Shown here piece after piece: positions 30,791 to 38,425 of a stretch of DNA of 41,035 bases; position 1 is the first letter of the stretch, and each line of letters starts with the position of its first letter. The translations under genes were made by a program, and so were the position numbers. The stretch is from a virus: the IMG/VR virus record IMGVR_UViG_3300034375_004928, positions 1 to 41,035 of that record; one strand, given 5' to 3'. The notes beneath the pieces are model-generated. The model saw only the letters and a list, made by a program, of their open reading frames with translations, was not told where the DNA came from and made no database searches.

Positions 30791-32424
30791 CCTTCCATCT
30801 CCTTTGCTTTAAATGCCGCTAATCTAATTGCTTCTCTAGCACTAGCAGTAATACTAGCGGCTAAATCTACATCAGCCCAACCAAATCCTTGATAGGCTAC
30901 AATTCCGTAAAATGAAGCCATTAGGCGTTTTACTGCCATTTGATTGTTATGCCACTTTACTTCTTCCTTAGAATCTCCGGCCTCTCTTGCCTGTCGCATG
31001 AGCCGCTTATATTCATTCCGCAAAGTCTTCAATTCAAGAACGGCTCTTGGCAATAAACCAAGTTTATCTGTTTTGTAATAAAGTGTGTGTTCTCTTGTTG
31101 TTTCTGAGAAATCTCTTGGTGTTAGAATATTAACACCAAATTCAGTAGGTTCGTTTGATTTAGTTTCCCATGAAATATTGCGAGCAATCATCATTGATGG
31201 GTACAATCCTGCAAAATCAAAAGCCGCTACATTAAGATGTAGTCCGTTCGTTCCTTCACTAAGAGGGTCATAAATCATAGCACCTTCATAATCCTGTCTT
31301 TCAATATTTTTATCACCCGTTGGTGCTTTCCAAGTAGCATTCCTCATAAAATATATCGAACCCATATTACTTGCATAGAAACAAGATTCAAACGGAGCGC
31401 ACAGTAATCGCTGTAATGAGATAATTGCTTCGCTACAAAAGTTTGTTTCATCAATTTCAACCATTAACTCAACATCAACTAAAGCATATTTAAGATATGT
31501 TTCTGTATCTTCGAGCCAAGCCCTGCGATAAAATTCATTTGGGTCTGGGAATTTCTTAGACACTAACTTAGTTTTACCAAGAACTTCTTCAGAAATATAG
31601 TTTAAAGACATTGATGGTAATGTTCCTCTTTGTGAATCATTCCACTGTCGCTCAAAAGCAAGGTCTAAATTGAGGGTTATGCGGCCCCCTATGGGCTGTT
31701 GGACCGGACTGAACCCACTTTCACCTTTAGTGAAAACAAGGCCGTTAGGGGTCTTCTTTACCCCTTCTATGCGGTTAATTGGTGACATGAGCATGGGGTT
31801 AATTCCCAAAGCACAGCACCTTTCAAGCAATTTTGGAATATCTGCAAAATTACCAAACCATGCAATTAACATATCGGGGTCTTTATTTACCATAACTCGA
31901 ATAAAGGATTCAATCATTTCCTTTTCATCATCAAAGAACAACGGTTGCTCTCCTTCATAATTAGGGAACCAAGCCCATTGATAGTATTCTTTATCATAAT
32001 TATCGTACATTACAATAGTAGTAATTTCATCATGGTGTTCTCCACCTTGTTGCCATTCCATATCCCAATACCATTTACGAAGTTCGTATTCCGGCATTTC
32101 GTGAATCTTATCAACAGCATATCTGTTAGTAATAGAAACATCTGCTTCAAAGGTCTTGTTCCATTTTTTACGGGCTTTGTAAATATCACTAGCCTTTTCA
32201 ACAACAACCTTTTGTAAAGGCTTACCTTGCAAAGAAACCCAATCGCCTTTAATATACTTAAATGGTCGGGTAATGTGACGGCTTGCTGAATAATCATCAA
32301 ACCTAAACTCTCCGTCTTCTATAAAGAAGTAAGGGTCGAAAGCCTCAAGTTTAAATTTACGCTCGCCATTTTCTCGCCATGCTGTGTATATGTGTTTTTC
32401 GTCTAAGCATTTACTAATTATCAT
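30787..32424 (-). CDS. polB: Family B DNA polymerase, N-terminal part (exonuclease, motifs A and B)
   Basis: A 545-residue protein. Proofreading exonuclease motifs: ExoI WYWDMEW (D121, E123), ExoII WFGNFADIP (D195) and ExoIII YALVDVEL (Y313, D317). Polymerase motif A is AAFDFAGLYPSMM (D403). Motif B is KRLMASFYG (499-507), with Ala-Ser in place of the common Asn-Ser. The frame stops at EMEG, exactly where motif C should begin; motif C is in the separate gene at 28592-29476. The start is ATG 32424, after GGTGGTAATTAAA; the GTG further upstream overlaps the site. No intein sequence is visible at the break. It should be active only when assembled with its partner. Confidence 0.9.
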   Translation of the reverse strand: MIISKCLDEKHIYTAWRENGERKFKLEAFDPYFFIEDGEFRFDDYSASRHITRPFKYIKGDWVSLQGKPLQKVVVEKASDIYKARKKWNKTFEADVSITNRYAVDKIHEMPEYELRKWYWDMEWQQGGEHHDEITTIVMYDNYDKEYYQWAWFPNYEGEQPLFFDDEKEMIESFIRVMVNKDPDMLIAWFGNFADIPKLLERCCALGINPMLMSPINRIEGVKKTPNGLVFTKGESGFSPVQQPIGGRITLNLDLAFERQWNDSQRGTLPSMSLNYISEEVLGKTKLVSKKFPDPNEFYRRAWLEDTETYLKYALVDVELMVEIDETNFCSEAIISLQRLLCAPFESCFYASNMGSIYFMRNATWKAPTGDKNIERQDYEGAMIYDPLSEGTNGLHLNVAAFDFAGLYPSMMIARNISWETKSNEPTEFGVNILTPRDFSETTREHTLYYKTDKLGLLPRAVLELKTLRNEYKRLMRQAREAGDSKEEVKWHNNQMAVKRLMASFYGIVAYQGFGWADVDLAASITASAREAIRLAAFKAKEMEG

Positions 32425-32425
32425 T

Positions 32426-33193
32426 TTAATTACCACCGGTATAGGGTGCTTTTAATATCTTTCTGTTGTTGGCTACAATGAGCAAAGGAAACTCATCTTT
32501 TACATAAAAGTTAAGTTCTTGTCCTTTCTCAAAGAATCTGTGTAATGGGCCGGAATATTCCAATGTTGCCGCATCTCCAATATGTGATTCTAATTCGAAT
32601 TTTTCTTCGTATTTGTTAGAAACACTAGTCGTGCTTGAGAAGGTTAATTCACCATTTTCAAAGTTCAATTTGAATACTCCACTCTTAACTAATTCACAAA
32701 GACTAATTGCTTCATTGAAATCATCTCTATTTAATTTAAAAGCACCTTCAAACTTTGAAGAACCAAAAGCCCAAAGTTTTTCTAGTTCCTCTTCATAAGA
32801 AATATGTTTTACCATTTCACGAATACGGGTGATGGCTTCCATGTTTGGGTGATTAACAACCATAGGTAAAGAAGCAACTTTACTTCCAGAAGTTAATTTC
32901 AAAAAGTCACCGGTTTCAAAATGTACTGCTTCACCAAACTTTTTCAAATAAGGAATAATTAAATCTGCATTACCTATGAAAGAACCATTCTCAATACCAG
33001 CAACCGTTAAAGTGATATTCATACCGAATGTCAAGTCACCATTCCACAAATCTAAATTGTTTCCTTCGAGTACCATATAAAAATAGTTTCCCATTTTAGA
33101 TGAACTAAGACCACCATTACCAAGATACTTTCCTTTACCCTGAATGTCTGTCAAAGCATTTTCCATCTGTTTGTTATCTACTGCAAATTTCAA
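32426..33193 (-). CDS. pcn: DNA sliding clamp (PCNA)
   Basis: A 255-residue two-domain clamp, the usual length for archaeal PCNA. The C-terminal signature is FYVKDEFPLLIVANNRKI, equivalent to the conserved region that ends PCNA domains (D-x-P-L-x-I). Domain 1 starts MKFAVDNKQMENALTDIQ and the interdomain region lies around residues 110-130. It starts at TTG 33193, behind GGGAGGGAAAGA, overlapping the RadA-like stop (TTGA). It would bind the PIP boxes seen on PolB and the RFC-large-like ATPase encoded in the same operon. Sequence is divergent from cellular PCNA. Confidence 0.8.
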   Translation of the reverse strand: MKFAVDNKQMENALTDIQGKGKYLGNGGLSSSKMGNYFYMVLEGNNLDLWNGDLTFGMNITLTVAGIENGSFIGNADLIIPYLKKFGEAVHFETGDFLKLTSGSKVASLPMVVNHPNMEAITRIREMVKHISYEEELEKLWAFGSSKFEGAFKLNRDDFNEAISLCELVKSGVFKLNFENGELTFSSTTSVSNKYEEKFELESHIGDAATLEYSGPLHRFFEKGQELNFYVKDEFPLLIVANNRKILKAPYTGGN

Positions 33194-33954
33194 ATCTTTC
33201 CCTCCCTTAATTCAGGAACACCGTTCCATTGAATATTAGGGGGAGTTCCTTCACGCACAGTCCATTTCTTTCCAACTAAATTACCGTTGGTTCTAGAAGC
33301 CATTAATTCAGCAGTAAAATGCAACTCGTTCTTTACCTTCTTCTTTGAGCAGTAAATCTCTTGTTCCAACATTCCTCCCCAATTTCTCCAAACAGGTCGC
33401 ACACCAACAGCAATATTATCAATATACTTTTCTGCTTCATGGGTAATATAAACTACATCGCAATTCATATTGAAAATCATCCTCATTAAAGTATCGAATG
33501 TTTTATTCCTATTACCATACTGAAACGGCATAATCTTTGTCACCACTCTTGGGTTAGGATTAACTTTTAACATACAACTTTCAAACCAAGTATCGACGCC
33601 ATCTATGACGAATACAATATCTTCACCTGCTTCCATTTGTTCTTTAGCAAAGGTAATAAAATCCTCGGAATTTTTTTCACTTTTATCAAAATCTATAATG
33701 TTATCTTTTCGCATTACAATAGGGCAATATACATTGATTCGTTCTGTTGCATCATGACAGGTTTTATGTGTTGAATCTGCGCCATTATCCCAATCAAGAA
33801 CATAAATGTTCTTATCGGGGAAGTCTAATGCAATTCCTGTTTTTCCGGTTTTGGGTTCTCCCCAAATACCTAATACCAATCGTGGTTTTCGTTGCGCTCT
33901 TTTTTGAGCCATCAATTCTTTAAAATTTGTTTTTTCTTTCTTATTCCCTAGCAA
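33190..33954 (-). CDS. RadA/Sak4-like recombination ATPase
   Basis: A 254-residue single-domain RecA-fold ATPase. Walker A is GEPKTGKTG (about residues 32-40), Walker B is DIVFVIDGVDTW, and a sensor strand DVVYITHEAE follows. It lacks the N-terminal HhH domain of cellular RadA, like the phage Sak4 annealing/recombination proteins. It lies between an ssDNA-binding candidate and PCNA. The start is uncertain: TTG 33954 follows AGGTGATTGGC at normal spacing and is chosen; GTG 33963 in the same frame would overlap the Shine-Dalgarno core. Confidence 0.75.
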   Translation of the reverse strand: MLGNKKEKTNFKELMAQKRAQRKPRLVLGIWGEPKTGKTGIALDFPDKNIYVLDWDNGADSTHKTCHDATERINVYCPIVMRKDNIIDFDKSEKNSEDFITFAKEQMEAGEDIVFVIDGVDTWFESCMLKVNPNPRVVTKIMPFQYGNRNKTFDTLMRMIFNMNCDVVYITHEAEKYIDNIAVGVRPVWRNWGGMLEQEIYCSKKKVKNELHFTAELMASRTNGNLVGKKWTVREGTPPNIQWNGVPELREGKI

Positions 33955-34207
33955 GCCAATCACCTATATCATTTTCATCTATATCTACATCTTTACCATT
34001 AGCGGCACACCAAGATTTGATAATACCAAGTAGTTCATTCTTCGATGAGCAAATAAACCTTGTTTCCTTAGTTCCAATGTGGAACTTCATAAAGTATTCA
34101 CCCTTCCTTTTATCATTTTCATTCCAAGTTAAAAAGTCAACCTTTTGCAAATCTGCAATATAACTTTCTCCCTTTAGAATGAATTTATTTTCTATTACAT
34201 CATTCAT
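33941..34207 (-). CDS. Small hypothetical replication-block protein
   Basis: An 88-residue protein with an N-terminal beta part (KFILKGESYIADLQKVDFLT, then GEYFMKFHIGTKETRFI) and a C-terminal helix (NELLGIIKSWCAANGK) with an acidic end. A very good ribosome-binding site (AGGAGGAAAAATAA) precedes ATG 34207. The 3' end overlaps the RadA-like start. The strand pattern could be a small OB-like or ubiquitin-like fold; not recognised. Confidence 0.55.
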   Translation of the reverse strand: MNDVIENKFILKGESYIADLQKVDFLTWNENDKRKGEYFMKFHIGTKETRFICSSKNELLGIIKSWCAANGKDVDIDENDIGDWLARE

Positions 34208-34304
34208 TTATTTTTCCTCCTTAGAGAGTAGGCATCGCACCTACCCGAATGTCATTCATTGGAATACACTTACACACGCACTTAAGAATATTAGTTTAAC
34301 TTAC
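34208..34304 (-). promoter_or_regulatory. Intergenic region with possible promoter and hairpin
   Basis: At 97 bases this is the longest gap of the leftward operon. In the - strand direction it contains an A/T-rich stretch (CTAATATTCTTAAG, about 34280-34293) that could be a TATA element, and a hairpin GTAGG...CCTAC (34228-34244, 5 bp plus a possible G-U pair) just upstream of the AGGAGG ribosome-binding site. A second promoter for the RadA-PCNA-PolB unit, or an attenuator, could reside here. No upstream BRE is clear. Confidence 0.3.
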
Positions 34305-35528
34305 TCAAAACCAATCGTAAGATTCTTCAACCGGAGAATTGACTTCAACCGGAGAACCTCGCTTTTCAGTCACAAGAACTGCTGATACATTGATAGTCAC
34401 AGGTTCTGCAACGCCATCAATCATTCTTTGAGAAGTTCTACCAACAACAATAACTGAAGAACCAATACCAAAATCAATATCAATGTGTTCAGGAATCCAA
34501 CAAGTAGTCATGTTAGATTCATTCTCGTAGTCAAATTCAGCATTCAAATCAGTAATATTCAAAATACGATTGCCGTTTGAAGTAGGCATCATATTCATAT
34601 TACACACAGTACCATCGGTGACGACAAAGCGTTCCTTTGAAGGAAGAGTTTGCATTGTGATATGCGCCCTATCAATTTCAACTAATGGTGATAGATGCTT
34701 TTCATACGCTTGAGCAAGCGTACTAACAAAGTCAAATTCAGAAACATCTCGATAGTCTGAGTTTTCTGGGTCCAATTCAGAATTGGCAATTAGACTGTTC
34801 TTTGTTGTCATAGTCATTCCGTAGAGATTAGTTCCGTCATCGGAAGGAATTGCAACAAAGTGCATGAACTCATAACAATTAGGAGTAAATTCAACTCCGC
34901 CTTGATTCTTGTATGAGAATTGATATGACTTCATTTCGCCACCATCAACACTTCCATAGAAGATACCACTTCGTCGCATTTGTTCCAAAGGCAAAGGCTT
35001 ACCATAATTACGGTTTTCTCCACCATTCATGTATGCTTTGGTATTATCCAAAGGAATGACCATTACACCATCTGGCATTTCTTCCGCACCTTCCGGTAAA
35101 TCAGCAACCATTCGTTCTTGATATTCACCATTATGATAACGGCTAATCATCCACTTACCCAAAGCATTTTGAGTAGCAATTGCTACATGGCCTTCATTCA
35201 AAGCATTATCCGAATCACGGTTGTATTCTTCCTTTGCTCTATTACGGTTCCAACTCATCATATCTCTTGGTGCTTCCAAAGCAACAAAGAAACCAAAGCA
35301 CTGCTTAGTTAGAGAATTACTTCCAGAACTTTGCGTTGTTTGACCTTGTTTTGAGCGACGAATAACTTGTGCGGCAAAATTTCGCCAAAGGCCCAAACCT
35401 AAGTTATCATTTACCTCAATGTTATTCTCAGCACAAATGCTGGTGTATTTTTCAGTTGCTTCCTCCACAGTCATATTCATGTGTTGTGCGCTCTTTTCTA
35501 TTTCGTTTTGCATTATTTCGCTTAACAT
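34305..35528 (-). CDS. OB-fold ssDNA-binding protein candidate (RPA-like)
   Basis: A 407-residue protein. The C-terminal part (about residues 345-390) has an OB-like strand series (HIDIDFGIGSSVIVVGRTSQ, then VTINVSAVLV). The sequence ends in an acidic-aromatic tail (EESYDWF), like the partner-binding tails of SSB/RPA-type proteins. The N-terminus is helical (SEIMQNEIEKSAQHMNMTVE); the middle contains long beta regions and a YMNGGENRNYGKPLPLEQ segment. It sits between the clamp loader and RadA-like genes, where a replication ssDNA-binding protein is expected and no other candidate is present. The assignment is mostly contextual. The ribosome-binding site is GGAAGTGAAAAT. Confidence 0.45.
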   Translation of the reverse strand: MLSEIMQNEIEKSAQHMNMTVEEATEKYTSICAENNIEVNDNLGLGLWRNFAAQVIRRSKQGQTTQSSGSNSLTKQCFGFFVALEAPRDMMSWNRNRAKEEYNRDSDNALNEGHVAIATQNALGKWMISRYHNGEYQERMVADLPEGAEEMPDGVMVIPLDNTKAYMNGGENRNYGKPLPLEQMRRSGIFYGSVDGGEMKSYQFSYKNQGGVEFTPNCYEFMHFVAIPSDDGTNLYGMTMTTKNSLIANSELDPENSDYRDVSEFDFVSTLAQAYEKHLSPLVEIDRAHITMQTLPSKERFVVTDGTVCNMNMMPTSNGNRILNITDLNAEFDYENESNMTTCWIPEHIDIDFGIGSSVIVVGRTSQRMIDGVAEPVTINVSAVLVTEKRGSPVEVNSPVEESYDWF

Positions 35529-35547
35529 ATTTTCACTTCCTTTTTTT

Positions 35548-36468
35548 TCAGATTAGTTGTCCAACCATCCATGATAGTAATACTTTCGGAGTCATGGTAG
35601 TTGAACGATATTCGCTTTCTCCGACTGTTCTTAACAGTTTATACTTGGTAGTATTATCCAAGCCATCCGAAGCAATTACAGCATTATGCAAACCTAAACA
35701 GATTTGTTTAACGCTACGACCTTCATAAATAATTTTATGAAGGTCTGCAAGTGCTTTGTTTGGATTCTTATTTAAGATTTCAATTAGTATTTCATTGTAT
35801 TCCTGATGAGATGTTTCGATTTGTTTTGATAACGAGAAGCCCGATGATTTGGCCGCTTGTATCTCAGTAATCGCCCTGCGTAAGTCACCATCCACCTCAT
35901 ATATGAAGGTTGCCAACTCATCATCAGCAAAGACATTTATTTGCTCTTTTTGAAGTATTGATTTGATTACTTCAAAAATGACTTCATTAGTGAGTGGCTT
36001 AAAATGATAGTTAGCACACCTGCTTTGTAATGCGTGGATGATTTTACTTCTATCATTACAAGTGATAATGAATCTAATATTAGACGCATAACGCTCCATG
36101 ATTCTTTTCAGTGCGTTCTGTGCATCATTAGTCATACCATCCATCTCATCTAATAACATTATTCTAAATGCTACATCTCCTATTGTTCCACTTTGTGCAA
36201 CATTTTTAATCATAGTTCTAACTGTTTCAAGTCGTCTATCATCGGAAGCATTTACTTCTACATAGTTATCTTTGAATCTATCCTTCAAGAAATCCTTCGC
36301 TAACGCAATTGCCGCACCTGTTTTACCATTTCCGGGATTTCCGTATAATAAAACATTAGGCATATTATTCTCTTCAACCCAACTTTGGGCATCCATAACA
36401 AAGTGTTCTTGTCCTACAATTTCTCCAATCTTATTGGGCCGGTATTTTTCTGTCCATAACATTTTCAT
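35548..36468 (-). CDS. rfcS: Replication factor C small subunit (clamp loader)
   Basis: A 306-residue AAA+ clamp-loader ATPase. The N-terminus MLWTEKYRPNKIGEIVGQE is the classical RFC box. Walker A is GNPGNGKT (43-50), Walker B LLDEMD (D107/E108), sensor 1 FIITCND, and the SRC motif is at 149-151. The C-terminal collar helices follow. It loads PCNA at primer ends, as a multimer together with a large subunit. Length and motifs are those of archaeal RFC-S. The next genes upstream supply the likely large subunit. Start at ATG 36468 overlaps the upstream gene by 38 bases. Confidence 0.93.
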   Translation of the reverse strand: MKMLWTEKYRPNKIGEIVGQEHFVMDAQSWVEENNMPNVLLYGNPGNGKTGAAIALAKDFLKDRFKDNYVEVNASDDRRLETVRTMIKNVAQSGTIGDVAFRIMLLDEMDGMTNDAQNALKRIMERYASNIRFIITCNDRSKIIHALQSRCANYHFKPLTNEVIFEVIKSILQKEQINVFADDELATFIYEVDGDLRRAITEIQAAKSSGFSLSKQIETSHQEYNEILIEILNKNPNKALADLHKIIYEGRSVKQICLGLHNAVIASDGLDNTTKYKLLRTVGESEYRSTTMTPKVLLSWMVGQLI

Positions 36469-36727
36469 CTTCCTCTTTTAATTTCCATATTGTTTGTTTG
36501 GTTTCATTACAGAAACCGTTTTTAGTTGCCATACCTCTAAGAAGCATAGCAAGTTGTGTGATAGTCGGGTTATCATGCCTTGTGTTAGTTTTCAATTTTT
36601 TTCTTCCCTTTCTATATCCTGTAATAGAAGGTCTAGTTTCTAACTCAAACATAACTTCCGATGTTGTTAGTTCTCTATTTTCTTCTAAAATAATTTTTAT
36701 TCTTTCTTTAAGTCTTTTTTGTTTCAT
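36431..36727 (-). CDS. Small winged-helix-like protein between clamp-loader genes
   Basis: A 98-residue, strongly basic protein. An N-terminal helix (LKERIKIILEENRELTTSEV), a basic loop (GYRKGRKKLKTNTRH), a second helix (PTITQLAMLLRGMATKNGF) and an ending TIWKLKEED wing resemble the small wHTH pair at 30003-30420, with the same T-x-x-Q-L-A helix core. It overlaps RFC-S and the RFC-large-like gene at both ends. A DNA-binding regulator or a replication accessory protein is possible. Confidence 0.5.
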   Translation of the reverse strand: MKQKRLKERIKIILEENRELTTSEVMFELETRPSITGYRKGRKKLKTNTRHDNPTITQLAMLLRGMATKNGFCNETKQTIWKLKEEDENVMDRKIPAQ

Positions 36728-37578
36728 AGGTAATCCCCCAATGTTGTTTGCTGAACCTTAATAGGGTCAGTCTTTTTTCTTCTTCTCTTTTCTCCTAATT
36801 TTAGGATACGACATTCGCCGTTATTTAACTTAGATTTTGCATACGCTACAAATTCTTCGTCCTTAACAAATTGCTTAAGCAATCTTTCTTCCCCTGTTTT
36901 AATACCCACTCTCTTAATTAGTTTGGGTTTCTGTGAATACTTCCCACGCTTAGGCATTTTTACCTGTCCTAAAGTTTTACCTCCATGACAGTATGCCAAC
37001 ATTTCGTAAAAGTAAATCTGTGACCATCTTCGTTTAACTACACCATCAACAAATAATAATTTGTTTGGGTGCATATTCTCAACTAACCAAGACAACACTT
37101 GAGTATCGGAAGGTTTGTTGTGTTTTAATATCTTTGCCACTAAATCTCTATCTGATTCTTTTAGAAACATAGAAACCAATGAATAGGTGTCTTGGTCAAG
37201 AGTTAGAGGTTCTTGTGAGCGAGGTGCTATATCTAATACTTTCTCTCTAAGAAACTTATTAGAACCTGCTCTTTTAATCTGACACATTGCTTTAATGTCT
37301 TTAGGTACAGACTTCTCATTCAAAGAAGTGATTATAACTTGACCTCTAAACTTTCTAAGAACATTGAGAATAGCATCCTTCTTTGGTTTAATATGAATAT
37401 CTTCAATAATGATACCGTTATCTATTGGTAGAGAGCCTAAATCTTTAATGTCCATTTCATCAGCATAGCAAAGAAAAGCATCGGGTAGCATACTTCTTGC
37501 CTTTGTAGTTTTACCTGTGCCTGTCTTTCCGGTTAAGAGTATTGGTCTTTTTAAATCCATTGTTGTAAATCCCAACAT
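36724..37578 (-). CDS. Small RFC-large-like AAA+ ATPase with C-terminal PIP box
   Basis: A 284-residue P-loop ATPase. Walker A is LLTGKTGTGKTTKA (about residues 15-28), Walker B GIIIEDIH (54-61), and a sensor-1-like strand VIITSLNE follows. The middle is helical, and a basic region (RRRKK, about 266-270) leads to a C-terminal PIP box, QTTLGDYL (277-284). Archaeal RFC large subunits also end in a PIP box and stand beside RFC-S; this one is much shorter than cellular RFC-L (about 480-500 residues). Function as the clamp-loader large subunit is inferred from the PIP box and location. The start overlaps the previous stop (TAATG). Confidence 0.6.
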   Translation of the reverse strand: MLGFTTMDLKRPILLTGKTGTGKTTKARSMLPDAFLCYADEMDIKDLGSLPIDNGIIIEDIHIKPKKDAILNVLRKFRGQVIITSLNEKSVPKDIKAMCQIKRAGSNKFLREKVLDIAPRSQEPLTLDQDTYSLVSMFLKESDRDLVAKILKHNKPSDTQVLSWLVENMHPNKLLFVDGVVKRRWSQIYFYEMLAYCHGGKTLGQVKMPKRGKYSQKPKLIKRVGIKTGEERLLKQFVKDEEFVAYAKSKLNNGECRILKLGEKRRRKKTDPIKVQQTTLGDYL

Positions 37579-37979
37579 TAAACCCCCTTCAACTCAAAAA
37601 GTCTTTCAAGACCTTCTAATTGCAAGTGGCGACCATTGGAAACAATGTCCACACATTCTCTAAATGTAGTCCACTCATTGTTAGCATCAGGTAGTTCTTC
37701 GGGTACTAACTGCATCAACTTAAACAATGTCTTTATTCCCCCTATTCTAAGGATAGGTCTTGGCCTACCTTTATGTTCTGCTTCTTTATACTTAGAATCA
37801 ATTTGATGTTGTTCAAGACTTCTCTTTATAGCAAGAAGAAAATCACTGTCTGCTCTCAAGTTAATTCTAAGTCTTACTCTATACCCTATTTGAGAAGTAT
37901 CATTTTTTTCTAGGTAAATGTCAGTTTTAGACATTCCTAACATAATTCCTATTAACATATCTTTACTATACATATTCAT
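37578..37979 (-). CDS. LAGLIDADG-like (possibly catalytically inactive) protein
   Basis: A 133-residue protein. The sequence YRVRLRINLRADSDFLLAIKR followed by HQIDSKYKEAEHKGRPRPIL and GGIKTLFKLMQLVP has the strand-helix pattern of the C-terminal half of LAGLIDADG homing-endonuclease domains. The N-terminal helix IGIMLGMSKTDIY stands where the LAGLIDADG helix would be, and lacks the acidic catalytic residue. A domesticated DNA-binding protein of this fold is likely, not an active homing enzyme. It is embedded in the operon between the histone-fold and clamp-loader genes, with overlaps on both sides. Confidence 0.45.
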   Translation of the reverse strand: MNMYSKDMLIGIMLGMSKTDIYLEKNDTSQIGYRVRLRINLRADSDFLLAIKRSLEQHQIDSKYKEAEHKGRPRPILRIGGIKTLFKLMQLVPEELPDANNEWTTFRECVDIVSNGRHLQLEGLERLFELKGV

Positions 37980-38425
37980 TCCTCTTTCTTTGCATAATCA
38001 TTATGGTCGGGCCAATAGCCTTCAACTTGCATATTAGTTTCCAACCAAAAGAAGTGAGCCGCTTCAATGGTATCTTTACCACGAATTACAGCATTTCTTT
38101 CAGCATTAGCAACCATGTTTCGTATGGCGGTATCTGTCCATTCCTTCAATAGCCTAATTGCACCATGACTGATTGATAAATCAGTTTCACTCGTAGCAAT
38201 CTTACGAAGACTGAAAGTAGTATTCATCTTGTATTTTTCAGCAGGTTCCGGTTCGGGTGTAATAAACTCTTTATCTTTGAAATAAGGAACAAGCGTTGCC
38301 TTCATCTTTTTTGGCCTACCTTGTGTTGTAGTCACATCTTTTAAATGAGCATACCCGTCTTTATCAATATCAATACATGAGTATGTCTTAAAGTCAATTA
38401 CTGTTAATCCTCCTACTTCAATCAT
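37976..38425 (-). CDS. Histone-fold protein with AT-hook-like N-terminal arm
   Basis: A 149-residue protein. Residues about 70-127 match the archaeal histone layout: a short first helix (TFSLRKIATSE), the long second helix (SHGAIRLLKEWTDTAIRNMV and onward), and the loop/helix RGKDTIEAAHFFW, which aligns with the G-R-K-T-I-x-x-x-D-I segment of histones. The N-terminal part carries QGRPKKMK (36-43), resembling the AT-hook core GRPKK. Thus it could package or bend viral DNA, or compete with host chromatin. Longer than cellular archaeal histones (about 65-70 residues). Start ATG 38425 overlaps the ligase stop. Confidence 0.55.
   Translation of the reverse strand: MIEVGGLTVIDFKTYSCIDIDKDGYAHLKDVTTTQGRPKKMKATLVPYFKDKEFITPEPEPAEKYKMNTTFSLRKIATSETDLSISHGAIRLLKEWTDTAIRNMVANAERNAVIRGKDTIEAAHFFWLETNMQVEGYWPDHNDYAKKEE

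Noticed and set aside
30740-30830. Split intein as explanation for the PolB break
   Set aside because: The N-terminal chain ends right after EMEG and the C-terminal chain begins at its own ATG with a ribosome-binding site. No intein N-terminal Cys block, no C-terminal His-Asn, and no homing-endonuclease piece is found in the island.
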